A stretch of 13,175 nucleotides of DNA, from the NCBI GenBank assembly GCA_964547975.1, contig CAZJRM010000159.1:1-13175 (forward strand), in the 5' to 3' direction. The translations under genes were made by a program, and so were the position numbers. Origin of the DNA: CAYJPV01 sp964547975 (lineage in GTDB: Bacteria > Acidobacteriota > Vicinamibacteria > Vicinamibacterales > JAKQTR01). How positions within the stretch are numbered: position 1 is the first letter of the stretch; every line of letters begins with the position of its first letter. A model generated the notes under the pieces. It saw only the letters and a program-made list of their open reading frames with translations, had not been told where the DNA came from and searched no databases. Below, in pieces: positions 6,877-12,862 of the stretch.

Positions 6877-7599
6877 ATGATCCCAATCCAGCGTGTTCTC
6901 GTGTCGTTCGCGCTCGCCGCTGCGTTCCTCGTCGCCGTATGCACCGGGCACGTGGCCGCGGCGGCCCCGCTCCAGGAATCCAAGCTCGTGAAGTTCTACC
7001 TCGTCCTGCTCGTGGAAGGCCCCAACCGCGCGCAGTCCGACGCTGACGCGGCCCGAATTCAGTCGGCCCACCTCGCGTATCTCGAGAGTCTCGTGTCGTC
7101 CGGCAAAGCCGTCATCGTCGGTCCGATGGGCGATCAGGGACGCGTACTCGGGATAGAAGTGCTCCGCGCCGCGTCCGCAGACGAGGCGCGGCAGTGGGCC
7201 GAAGCGGATCCGGCGGTCGAGGCCGGTCGGCTGGCGGTGGAGGTCTCTTCGTGGTACTGCGAAGACGGCATCATCCGGAAGGCGTGGAGCACCACGGACC
7301 TGGAACCGCTGTTCTTCGGCTTCCTCGTGAAGGGGCCGAAGTGGTCCGCGGAGAAGACGCCCGAGAGCGCGCGGATTCAGCAGGAGCACCTCGGGCATCT
7401 CGACGCCATGTGGAAAGCCGGCCGCCTGCTCATCGCCGGGCCGATGGGCGAGGACGGGAACGTGCGCGGCCTGGTCGTGTACCGTGCGAAGGACCTGGCC
7501 GAGGCCGTCGCGTGGGCGAGCGCGGACCCGGCGGTGAAAGCCGGCCGCCTGGCGGTTGACATGCATCCGTGGTTCGTCGCCCGCGGCGCGTTCAAGTAG
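6877..7599 (+). CDS. Exported protein with two tandem YCII-related domains
   Basis: The 240-residue protein has a signal peptide (about 1-30, hydrophobic 7-22, ending HVAAAA). Two YCII-type domains follow, at about 37-128 and 143-234. They share the same order of motifs: a beta strand, ARIQxxHLxxL with H65 and H171, a GPMGxxG turn (82-88 and 188-194), and ADPAVxAGRLAV with D111 and D218. The His-Asp pair proposed as active or binding residues in YciI-like proteins is thus present twice. The clear similarity points to an internal duplication. YCII proteins are usually single-domain and cytoplasmic, and their substrate is mostly unknown. The start at 6877 is preferred over 6805 because AGGAG lies 6 nt upstream and it begins the signal peptide. 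It ends 15 bp before the HAD gene. Confidence 0.85.
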   Translation: MIPIQRVLVSFALAAAFLVAVCTGHVAAAAPLQESKLVKFYLVLLVEGPNRAQSDADAARIQSAHLAYLESLVSSGKAVIVGPMGDQGRVLGIEVLRAASADEARQWAEADPAVEAGRLAVEVSSWYCEDGIIRKAWSTTDLEPLFFGFLVKGPKWSAEKTPESARIQQEHLGHLDAMWKAGRLLIAGPMGEDGNVRGLVVYRAKDLAEAVAWASADPAVKAGRLAVDMHPWFVARGAFK

Positions 7600-7614
7600 G
7601 AGAGGGGCCGCACG

Positions 7615-8442
7615 TTGCCAGCCGTCCTGTTCGACCTCGACGACACATTGTTCGATCACCGCCACGGCACGAGGATGGCCCAGGCGATCCTGCGGGGACG
7701 TCACGAGGCGCTGCGGGTGTGGGACGAAGCCGCGTTCGCCCGTCGCCATTCAGAGTTGCTCGAGACGTTTCACCTCGAGGTCCTGGCGGGGCGGTTGACG
7801 GTGGACCAGGCGCGCGTGCGCAGGTTCGCGACGTTGTTCGCCGAGGCCGGGCAGCCGCTGTCGTCGGCGGAGGTCGATGCCGTGGCTGGCGAATACCGCG
7901 AGGCCTACCGGCGTTCGTGGCGCCTGGTGCCCGGGGCGCTGGAGACCGTCAGCGCGCTGCACAGCCGGGCGCGCCTGGGCATCGTGACGAACAACGTCGT
8001 CGAGGAGCAGCGGAAGAAGATCGCCGAGCTCGGTCTCGAGCCGTTCTTCGATGCCGTCGTCATCTCCGAGGCGGTTGGCGTCAGCAAGCCCGACCCGGCG
8101 ATCTTCCGAATCGCGCTGGGTCGGCTGCAATGCCGGCCGGACGACGCGGTGATGGTGGGCGATTCGTGGTCCTCCGACATCATCGGCGCGGCCGGCGCGG
8201 GCCTCCGCGCGGTGTGGTTCAATCCCGCCGGCGCCCCCAGGCCGGCCGACCTGCCCGACGTCGCGGAGTGCGCCGCCCTGGGCCCGGCCACCGCCGCCTT
8301 CCTGCTCGAGAAACTGGGACACCTTCCGTTTCCGCTCGAGAAACTGGGACACCTTCAGTTTCAGGAATCCGAGGAAACACCCCCGGTGGCCCAGGCCCCG
8401 GAGACGAGATCGGTCGAATTGCCGAGGAAATCGAGAAACTGA
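7615..8442 (+). CDS. HAD-superfamily hydrolase, YjjG/YfnB-like nucleotidase type, C-terminus extended by repeats
   Basis: This is a Mg-dependent phosphatase of the haloacid dehalogenase superfamily. All four motifs are present: D7-L-D9-DT (nucleophile and acid/base), T125 in GIVTNN, K158 in KPDPAIF, and D183/D188 in VGDSWSSD. The helical cap lies at about 15-100. The start FDLDDTLFDH and ISEAVGVSKPDPAIF resemble the YjjG/YfnB pyrimidine nucleotidases, so a nucleotide substrate is plausible but not proven. Translation begins at TTG, supported by TAGGAGAGG upstream and the position of motif I. Residues from about 231 onward (LEKLGHLPFP repeated, then a low-complexity tail) are encoded by palindromic repeats. 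The ancestral protein probably ended near residue 230. Confidence 0.88.
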   Translation: MPAVLFDLDDTLFDHRHGTRMAQAILRGRHEALRVWDEAAFARRHSELLETFHLEVLAGRLTVDQARVRRFATLFAEAGQPLSSAEVDAVAGEYREAYRRSWRLVPGALETVSALHSRARLGIVTNNVVEEQRKKIAELGLEPFFDAVVISEAVGVSKPDPAIFRIALGRLQCRPDDAVMVGDSWSSDIIGAAGAGLRAVWFNPAGAPRPADLPDVAECAALGPATAAFLLEKLGHLPFPLEKLGHLQFQESEETPPVAQAPETRSVELPRKSRN

Positions 8443-8461
8443 AGGTGTCCCAGTTTTCGGG
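8305..8461. repeat. GAAACTG-type palindromic repeats, two direct and one inverted
   Basis: CTCGAGAAACTGGGACACCT starts at 8305 and again at 8335, a 30-bp period. The second copy (8340-8362) has ends GAAACTG and CAGTTTC. An inverted copy lies at 8435-8458, so 8341-8362 can pair almost perfectly with 8435-8456 around a 72-nt loop. Each copy is itself an imperfect hairpin. The layout of two short palindromes in opposite orientation is that of a REPIN. It covers the 3' end of the HAD gene and ends about 20 bp before the next gene. Confidence 0.85.
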
Positions 8462-8481
8462 GACGGCGGAGGAGAGGGCTG

Positions 8482-8931
8482 ATGCGGGTTTACCTGGGAT
8501 GCACCGTGCGGGGCGATCGAACCACCATCGAGGCGGCGCGGCATATGGCCCGGCGCCTCCAGGAGGCCGGGCACGAGGTTCTGACGACCCACCTGCTGCG
8601 TGACGATGTCGAGGGGATCGAGCGGCAACTCACGAACCGCGACGTCTACGATCGCGACGTCGCCTGGCTCGAGTCGAGCGACGTGCTCGTGGCCGAAGCC
8701 TCGGGGTCGAGTTACGGCGTCGGCTTCGAGGTGGGCTACCTGCTCGGCCGCGCCCCGCACACCGGCCAGCGCGCCGTGGTGTTCTATCGGCGCGACCGCG
8801 CCGACGCGGTCTCACGCCTCATCAGCGGCATGACAGGCCGGCACGCGACGGCGTGTCCGTACGATTCGCTGCAGGAGATCGACGAGGCCCTCGCGCACGC
8901 GGGCCTCGTGCGGCCGCCCAGCGCCGACTAA
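8482..8931 (+). CDS. DNPH1-like 2'-deoxynucleoside 5'-phosphate N-hydrolase (nucleoside 2-deoxyribosyltransferase superfamily)
   Basis: The 149-residue protein matches the DNPH1/Rcl family, which cleaves the N-glycosidic bond of 2'-deoxynucleoside 5'-monophosphates to base and deoxyribose 5-phosphate. Mammalian DNPH1 acts on 5-hydroxymethyl-dUMP. Aligned by eye to the mammalian enzyme, the key residues are kept: Y4 in the MRVYLGCTVRG start, R10, D59 in YDRDVAWLESSDVLVAE, S77 and the catalytic E83 in SYGVGFE. The spacing D59-S77-E83 is the same as in human D80-S98-E104. The start is supported by GGAGGAGAGG just upstream. No signal peptide, so cytoplasmic. It follows the HAD gene by 39 bp, with a palindromic repeat between. 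A plain nucleoside deoxyribosyltransferase is the alternative, less likely given the arginine and serine for phosphate binding. Confidence 0.82.
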   Translation: MRVYLGCTVRGDRTTIEAARHMARRLQEAGHEVLTTHLLRDDVEGIERQLTNRDVYDRDVAWLESSDVLVAEASGSSYGVGFEVGYLLGRAPHTGQRAVVFYRRDRADAVSRLISGMTGRHATACPYDSLQEIDEALAHAGLVRPPSAD

Positions 8932-9983
8932 CGCGGCCACCCCGCCGGAACGGCGGACTTGGTCTCGAACTGCTGCCGGATGGTCTGGTCCATCACGTCC
9001 GCCATCAGCGCGAATCCTTCGACGGTCGGATGCAGCCCGTCGTTGCCGATGTACTTCTTCACGTTGACGGCCATCGGAGTGTAGAAGTCCACTAGCACCT
9101 CGCCCTGCGCCGACGCCACCGCCGTNNNNNNNNNNGTGATGCGGGCGTTCAGCTCCGGGACCCAGTCGGCGCCGCGGCCGTTGTCGCGGCCGTCGGCGTC
9201 CTTCTCGGCCGCCGTCGGATGGAATTGCGGCGGGAAGGTCGCGAGCAGCACCTTGATGCCGGGCACCCTGGCTTTCGCGTCGCGCACCATGGTGCCCAGC
9301 CGATTCGCGATGTAGTCCACCAGTGCCGGGTTCGCCGCGTCGGTGTTCAGGTCGTTGGCGCCGTGCAGCAACAGGAGGACGTGCGGCGCCAGCGGCAGGA
9401 TGTCCGAGTTCAGCCGCGCCGCGCCCGTCGCGATGACCTCGCCGGGCCACCCCGCGTTGGTCACGACGACCGGCTGGTCCGGGTATCGCGAGCGCAGCCT
9501 CCCCTCGAGCACGGCGGGGTAGGACCACTCCGGACCGGGGCCGTCCGGCGGCAGCATGATCGACGGCACGGTGGGACGCTGCTTCCCCCACGTCATGCTG
9601 TCTCCGAACGCGATGAACTGGCTGACCGACAATTGCGGCGGACGCGTGACGGTCACTCCGAACGAACACGTTGCGCGCTGATTGCCGGCGTCCGTGGCCG
9701 TGCACGTGACGGTGGTCGCGCCCGCCTGGAATCCACTGCCGGAGGCCGGCGTACAACTCGTCTGCACGGGCGCCGTTCCGCCGGTCGTCGTCGGCGCCGG
9801 CCACGAGATCGTGACGGGCTGGTTCTGGAGGGAGATGCCCGATTGCGCCGCCGGGCACGACACCGTCAACGTCGCCGGAGGCTGCGGCGTCGGCGTTGTC
9901 GGCGAGTTGCCGCCGCACCGCGCCGCCAGCGCCGACACCCCGACCACCGCCACGAGTGCCCGGAGTGTCCGACGGTGAATCAC
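8928..9983 (-). CDS. Exported SGNH/GDSL hydrolase with N-terminal HYR-like domain, interrupted by an assembly gap
   Basis: The protein of about 351 residues starts with a signal sequence. It then has CGGNSPTTPTPQPP, typical of a lipoprotein linker; but the residue before C23 is Arg (ALAARC), which is not a canonical lipobox. Residues 39-113 resemble a HYR/Ig-like module (VSCPAAQSG..., VTCTATDAGNQRATCSFGVTV). The SGNH esterase domain follows: block I FGDSM with nucleophile S129, block II NAGWPGE with G178, block III GAND with N210, and block V DGLHPT with D315 and H318. The substrate is probably an ester of carbohydrate or lipid. Ten Ns at 9126-9135 stand in for unknown sequence near residues 283-286; the frame closes across them, but the true length there is not known. 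The start is GTG, preceded by TAGGAT. The stop overlaps that of the convergent DNPH1-like gene by 4 bp. Confidence 0.82.
   Translation of the reverse strand: MIHRRTLRALVAVVGVSALAARCGGNSPTTPTPQPPATLTVSCPAAQSGISLQNQPVTISWPAPTTTGGTAPVQTSCTPASGSGFQAGATTVTCTATDAGNQRATCSFGVTVTRPPQLSVSQFIAFGDSMTWGKQRPTVPSIMLPPDGPGPEWSYPAVLEGRLRSRYPDQPVVVTNAGWPGEVIATGAARLNSDILPLAPHVLLLLHGANDLNTDAANPALVDYIANRLGTMVRDAKARVPGIKVLLATFPPQFHPTAAEKDADGRDNGRGADWVPELNARIXXXXTAVASAQGEVLVDFYTPMAVNVKKYIGNDGLHPTVEGFALMADVMDQTIRQQFETKSAVPAGWPR
9126..9135. other. Assembly gap (ten Ns)
   Basis: Ten undetermined bases lie inside the SGNH hydrolase gene, between the catalytic Asn and the catalytic Asp/His blocks. The round number suggests a placeholder for a scaffold join, not a measured length. 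Confidence 0.98.
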
Positions 9984-9989
9984 AGGATC

Positions 9990-9995
9990 ATCCTA
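9990..9995 (-). promoter_or_regulatory. Candidate -10 box of the SGNH hydrolase gene
   Basis: TAGGAT on the minus strand ends exactly 6 nt (GATCCT) before the GTG at 9983. AGGA inside it could instead serve as a weak Shine-Dalgarno sequence with 7-nt spacing, so the assignment is less secure than for the other three genes with this spacing. Confidence 0.33.
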
Positions 9996-10005
9996 ACATC
10001 TCGGT

Positions 10006-10029
10006 GGCGAGAGGCGAGAGGCGAGTAGC
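10006..10029. repeat. Short tandem GCGAGAG repeat
   Basis: Three tandem copies of a 7-nt unit (GCGAGAG, GCGAGAG, GCGAGTA) fill half of the 47-bp gap between the ABC ATPase and SGNH genes. No terminator hairpin is visible here. Confidence 0.6.
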
Positions 10030-10030
10030 G

Positions 10031-10750
10031 CTAATACACCAGCTCGCCCGCCAGGAACGCGCGCGTGCGCGCATCCGACGGCTCGCCGAAGAACGTGTCG
10101 GTCGGCCCCTCCTCCACGAGCTCACCGTCGATCAGCAACAGGGTCCGTTGCGCCAGCCGCCGCGCTTCGTGGGTGTTGTGGGTGACGAGCACGATGGTCG
10201 TGCCCCGGGCCTGCTCGTCCCGGATCAGGCATTCGACCAGCGCCACGTTCGACGGATCGAGGTTGGCGGCCGGTTCGTCGAGCAGGAGGACGTCGGGTTC
10301 GGTGGCGATGGCCCTGGCGATGGCGACGCGCTGCATTTCTCCGCCCGACAACGTCCGGGCCGCCGCCCGTGCCAGGTCCATGAGCCCGACCCTCGCGAGC
10401 AAAGCGTCCACCCGGTCGTCGGCCGACCGGCCCCGCAGCCGCAGTCCGAATCGCACGTTGTCGCGCACGTTCCTGTCGAGCATGGCCGGCCGCTGGAACA
10501 CGGTCGTCACGCGGCGCGAGTCGCCAAGCGGCACCGGGCCGTCGATTCGCCGTTCGTCGAACCAGAGCACACCGTCGGCGGGGCGCTCGAGGAACTGCAG
10601 GATTCGCAGCAACGTGCTCTTGCCGGCTCCGCTCGGCCCGATGACGCCGAGCGTGGCGCCCGCGGCAATGGACAGCCGGGGAATGTGCAGCACCGTGCGC
10701 GCGCCGTAACGCTGCCGGACCGCGTCCAATCGATATCGCGGCGCCCTCAT
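10031..10750 (-). CDS. tupC: ABC transporter ATP-binding protein, tungstate (TupC-like)
   Basis: This 239-residue ATPase would power anion import with the TupB-like permease encoded just upstream. It has Walker A GPSGAGKST (38-46), Q-loop Q86 in VFQRPAMLDRNV, signature LSGGE (134-138), Walker B VLLLDEP (154-160), D-loop NLD and switch H191. The short length without a C-terminal TOBE domain fits TupC, not ModC. VFQRPAML instead of a plain VFQ is common in the tungstate group. It is the last gene of the operon; its ATG overlaps the permease stop as ATGA. The larger open frame running to 11617 includes the permease region in another frame and is not real. The metal (W versus Mo) cannot be fixed from the ATPase alone. 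Confidence 0.87.
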   Translation of the reverse strand: MRAPRYRLDAVRQRYGARTVLHIPRLSIAAGATLGVIGPSGAGKSTLLRILQFLERPADGVLWFDERRIDGPVPLGDSRRVTTVFQRPAMLDRNVRDNVRFGLRLRGRSADDRVDALLARVGLMDLARAAARTLSGGEMQRVAIARAIATEPDVLLLDEPAANLDPSNVALVECLIRDEQARGTTIVLVTHNTHEARRLAQRTLLLIDGELVEEGPTDTFFGEPSDARTRAFLAGELVY

Positions 10751-11400
10751 CGTGAACGCCCCTGCAGTTGGAGGAGCACGGCGTTGGCGATGAGCGTCAG
10801 CGCGATGAGCAGCACGCCCAGGATCATGGCGACGGCAAACTCGCCCTGGCGCGCGAACAGGACGATCGCGGTCGTCAGCACGCGTGTCTGCCCCTCGACG
10901 TTGCCGCCGACAAGCATCACCGCGCCGACCTCCGAGATGATGCCGCCGAAGGCCGCGACGATGGCGGCCGTGACGCCGATGCGCGCTTCGCGCAGGACCG
11001 TCCACGCCAGCTGCGCGTGTGTCGCGCCCAGAGCCCGCACCTGCAGCCGCAGATCGCGATCCACCCCGTCGACGGCGCTCATCGTCAGTCCCGCGACGAG
11101 CGGGAACGCGATGACCGTCTGCGCCGCAATCATCGCGCTCGGCGTGAACAGCCACTCGAGGCCTCCGAGCGGGCCGCTGCGCGAGAGGGCCATGTAGACG
11201 AACAGGCCGACGACGACCGGCGGCAGCCCCATCCCGGTGTACAGGATGAGTTCGACGATCCGGCGTCCGGGAAATCGGGTGAGGCCGACGAGCGCGCCGA
11301 ACGGCACGCCTAGCAGCGTCGCGATCACCAGCGCGCTCCCGGTAACCTGGAAGGTCAGCGCCACGATGGCAACGAGGGCCGGATCCTGCAGCAGCGTCAT
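10747..11400 (-). CDS. tupB: ABC transporter permease, tungstate (TupB-like)
   Basis: The 217-residue protein has about five to six membrane segments (about 8-30, 46-70, 88-108, 141-163 and 186-211). The cytoplasmic EAA-type loop RALGATHAQLAW (122-133) contacts the ATPase. The segment from 152, GGIISEVGAVMLVGGN, followed by TRVLTTAI (172-179), is the hallmark of TupB permeases for tungstate. Two such subunits normally pair with two TupC and an extracytoplasmic TupA. TupA is not in this window. The ATG overlaps the stop of the DmsC-like gene by 4 bp, so its synthesis is probably coupled to that of the oxidoreductase anchor. Shine-Dalgarno sequence is weak (GGACGG), which also fits coupling. 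Confidence 0.88.
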   Translation of the reverse strand: MTLLQDPALVAIVALTFQVTGSALVIATLLGVPFGALVGLTRFPGRRIVELILYTGMGLPPVVVGLFVYMALSRSGPLGGLEWLFTPSAMIAAQTVIAFPLVAGLTMSAVDGVDRDLRLQVRALGATHAQLAWTVLREARIGVTAAIVAAFGGIISEVGAVMLVGGNVEGQTRVLTTAIVLFARQGEFAVAMILGVLLIALTLIANAVLLQLQGRSR

Positions 11401-12203
11401 CGACCGTCCATGAGGCGCTCGACACGGCCGATCTCGGCTTCGGTGCGATGCTGGAACGCGAGCGCATAGAAACCGGCGCGATCGGCGATGACGCCGACGC
11501 CCGCACAGGCTGCGGTGAGCGGCGTGGGCCAGAGGAAGAGGAGGACGCACGGCACGACGTCCAGCAGGAAGAACCGGCCCGCCAGCCACTCGTGCCGCCG
11601 ATCGAAGCCGGTGCCAAGCGTGCCCGGATGGTCGACGGCCACCTGTAGCACCTGGCGCCACCGCCTCGAAAAGACGAGCGTGTCGAGGGCCAGGGCCCCG
11701 ACGGTGACCGTGCTGACGGCGTGCGACGGCGGCAGGCTGTCGGCGAAGACGGCCCCGAATGCCAGGCCGGCGGTGAGGGGCGTGAGCGCCGACGCGCCGG
11801 TCCACGTCAATTGTCCGCCGATGCGATACACGAGGCCGACCGAGATGAGGAAGCCGACGGCAAGCACGCCCGCCCCCCACCGCATCCACTGGCTCGACGC
11901 GATGCCCGGCAGCGCCAGCGCCAGCAGGGCCAGCACGACCGTGAGACCACCGAGCACCGCCTCGCGGCTGATCGGGCTGTGCGCCAGCCCTCGCGCCGCG
12001 TACGGCGCGCGTTCGCGCCGGCCAAGATGCCCGACGGACACGACCAGGCCGGCTGCGAGCAGCACGGCGCCCGCGATCAGGGCGAGTCGCGAGGCGTCGG
12101 CGGCGTAGAGCCCGGCCGCCCCTGAAACGATCGCGCCCGCGCCCGCCACGGCAAGACTGGTGAACAAGACGAGGGGGCGATGGCCGGTGTCCGGGTGGCT
12201 CAT
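11397..12203 (-). CDS. DmsC-like membrane anchor subunit of a DMSO-reductase-family complex
   Basis: The 268-residue protein has about eight hydrophobic helices (near 11-33, 40-60, 82-103, 107-127, 135-155, 158-178, 210-226 and 228-248). DmsC anchors the catalytic and Fe-S subunits to the membrane and oxidises quinol, passing electrons to the Fe-S subunit. Family-like features are SVGHLGRRERAPYAARGL after helix 2, SPISREAVL before helix 3, and GRFFLLDVVP near the end. The start at 12203 was chosen because the ATG overlaps the stop of the Fe-S gene (ATGA) and GAGGAGG lies about 10 nt upstream. The longer frame to 12287 lies inside that gene. Neighbours in both directions are in the same operon. 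Overall family is clear from context, but the sequence is divergent, so the exact quinone is unknown. Confidence 0.84.
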   Translation of the reverse strand: MSHPDTGHRPLVLFTSLAVAGAGAIVSGAAGLYAADASRLALIAGAVLLAAGLVVSVGHLGRRERAPYAARGLAHSPISREAVLGGLTVVLALLALALPGIASSQWMRWGAGVLAVGFLISVGLVYRIGGQLTWTGASALTPLTAGLAFGAVFADSLPPSHAVSTVTVGALALDTLVFSRRWRQVLQVAVDHPGTLGTGFDRRHEWLAGRFFLLDVVPCVLLFLWPTPLTAACAGVGVIADRAGFYALAFQHRTEAEIGRVERLMDGR

Positions 12204-12862
12204 CGTTTGAGCGCCTCCTCGAGCGCCCGGAGGAGTGCCGCCCTCCTCGTGCCGTCCAGCAACGTGAAGCGGATGTTGGGACCGCACGACGCGGGATCGA
12301 CGAAACCCGGCACGGCGGAACGCGGAGGGGCGTCCGGCTGAAGCCGGACGCCACCCGGATCTTCCGCCAGCGCGGTCGCGAATGCTCCCGTCGCGTCCTC
12401 GTGGGGGCCGGCTTCAGCCGGCCCCGCCAGCCCGCGCGTCAGCGCGCCCGTCGGACAGGCCGCGACGCACGCCGGCTCCCGTCCCGCGTCCACGCGCGGT
12501 GCGCAGAAGTGGCACTTCGACATCACTCCGCGCTCGGCGTCGTACTGCGGGGTGCCGAACGGGCACGTCATCTCGCAGTAGCGGCAACCGATGCAGCGGT
12601 CTTCGTGGTGGATCACGATGCCGTCCGCCCGCTGTTCGTACGCGTTGGCCGGACACCCCGTCAGGCACGCCGGGGCGTCGCAGTGGTGACACGCTACCGA
12701 CAACGAGTACGTCGGCCCACCAGGCCTCCGGGCGAGGTTGAGCGGCAGGACCCGCCGCCAGGCCGCGTCGCGGACGCGGCCGTTCTCGATGCGGCACGCG
12801 AGGACGCACGCGTTGCAGCCCACGCAGCGATGGAGATCGAGCACGAATCCCGCGCGGCTCAT
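12200..12862 (-). CDS. DmsB-like Fe-S electron-transfer subunit, four 4Fe-4S clusters
   Basis: The 220-residue subunit carries electrons between the membrane anchor and the molybdo/tungsto catalytic subunit. All sixteen cluster cysteines are present: C13, C16, C19, C23; C58, C61, C66, C70; C90, C93, C96, C100; C117, C120, C132, C136. After the fourth cluster (CPTGAL) a segment of about 40 residues (142-182) is encoded by two palindromic repeats, giving AGPAEAGP (146-153) and GVRLQPDA (171-178). The family-like C-terminus VPGFVDPASCGPNIRF follows. The insertion is in frame and leaves all cysteines intact. The start at 12862 is set by the 4-bp overlap with the catalytic gene and by FVLDLHRCVGC close to the N-terminus. 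No twin-arginine signal is seen; such subunits usually travel with the catalytic one. Confidence 0.92.
   Translation of the reverse strand: MSRAGFVLDLHRCVGCNACVLACRIENGRVRDAAWRRVLPLNLARRPGGPTYSLSVACHHCDAPACLTGCPANAYEQRADGIVIHHEDRCIGCRYCEMTCPFGTPQYDAERGVMSKCHFCAPRVDAGREPACVAACPTGALTRGLAGPAEAGPHEDATGAFATALAEDPGGVRLQPDAPPRSAVPGFVDPASCGPNIRFTLLDGTRRAALLRALEEALKR
12329..12425. repeat. Inverted pair of palindromes (REPIN-like) inside the Fe-S subunit gene
   Basis: A perfect 24-nt palindrome with arms GGCGTCCGGCT and AGCCGGACGCC and loop GA lies at 12329-12352. A 22-nt palindrome with arms GGGGCCGGCT and AGCCGGCCCC and loop TC lies at 12404-12425. They share the 14-nt core CCGGCTGAAGCCGG in opposite orientations, 51 bp apart. 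This is the layout of a REPIN. Both are read in frame as part of the protein. Confidence 0.85.

Noticed and set aside
3946..7749. Very long minus-strand open frame of 1267 codons upstream of the VWA gene
   Set aside because: Only the last 438 codons have domains and a signal peptide, with AGGAGG directly before 5262. The rest is antisense to the clear aldolase-like and YCII genes and is Arg/His/Gly-rich, as expected from high-GC frame bias.
9896..11197. 433-codon plus-strand open frame opposite the ABC genes
   Set aside because: No domain, Arg-rich composition, and fully antisense to genes with Walker and TupB motifs.
10031..11617. 528-codon open frame as an ABC permease-ATPase fusion
   Set aside because: The part upstream of 10750 is an out-of-frame reading of the permease gene. 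The permease itself lies in another frame and ends with ATGA overlap.
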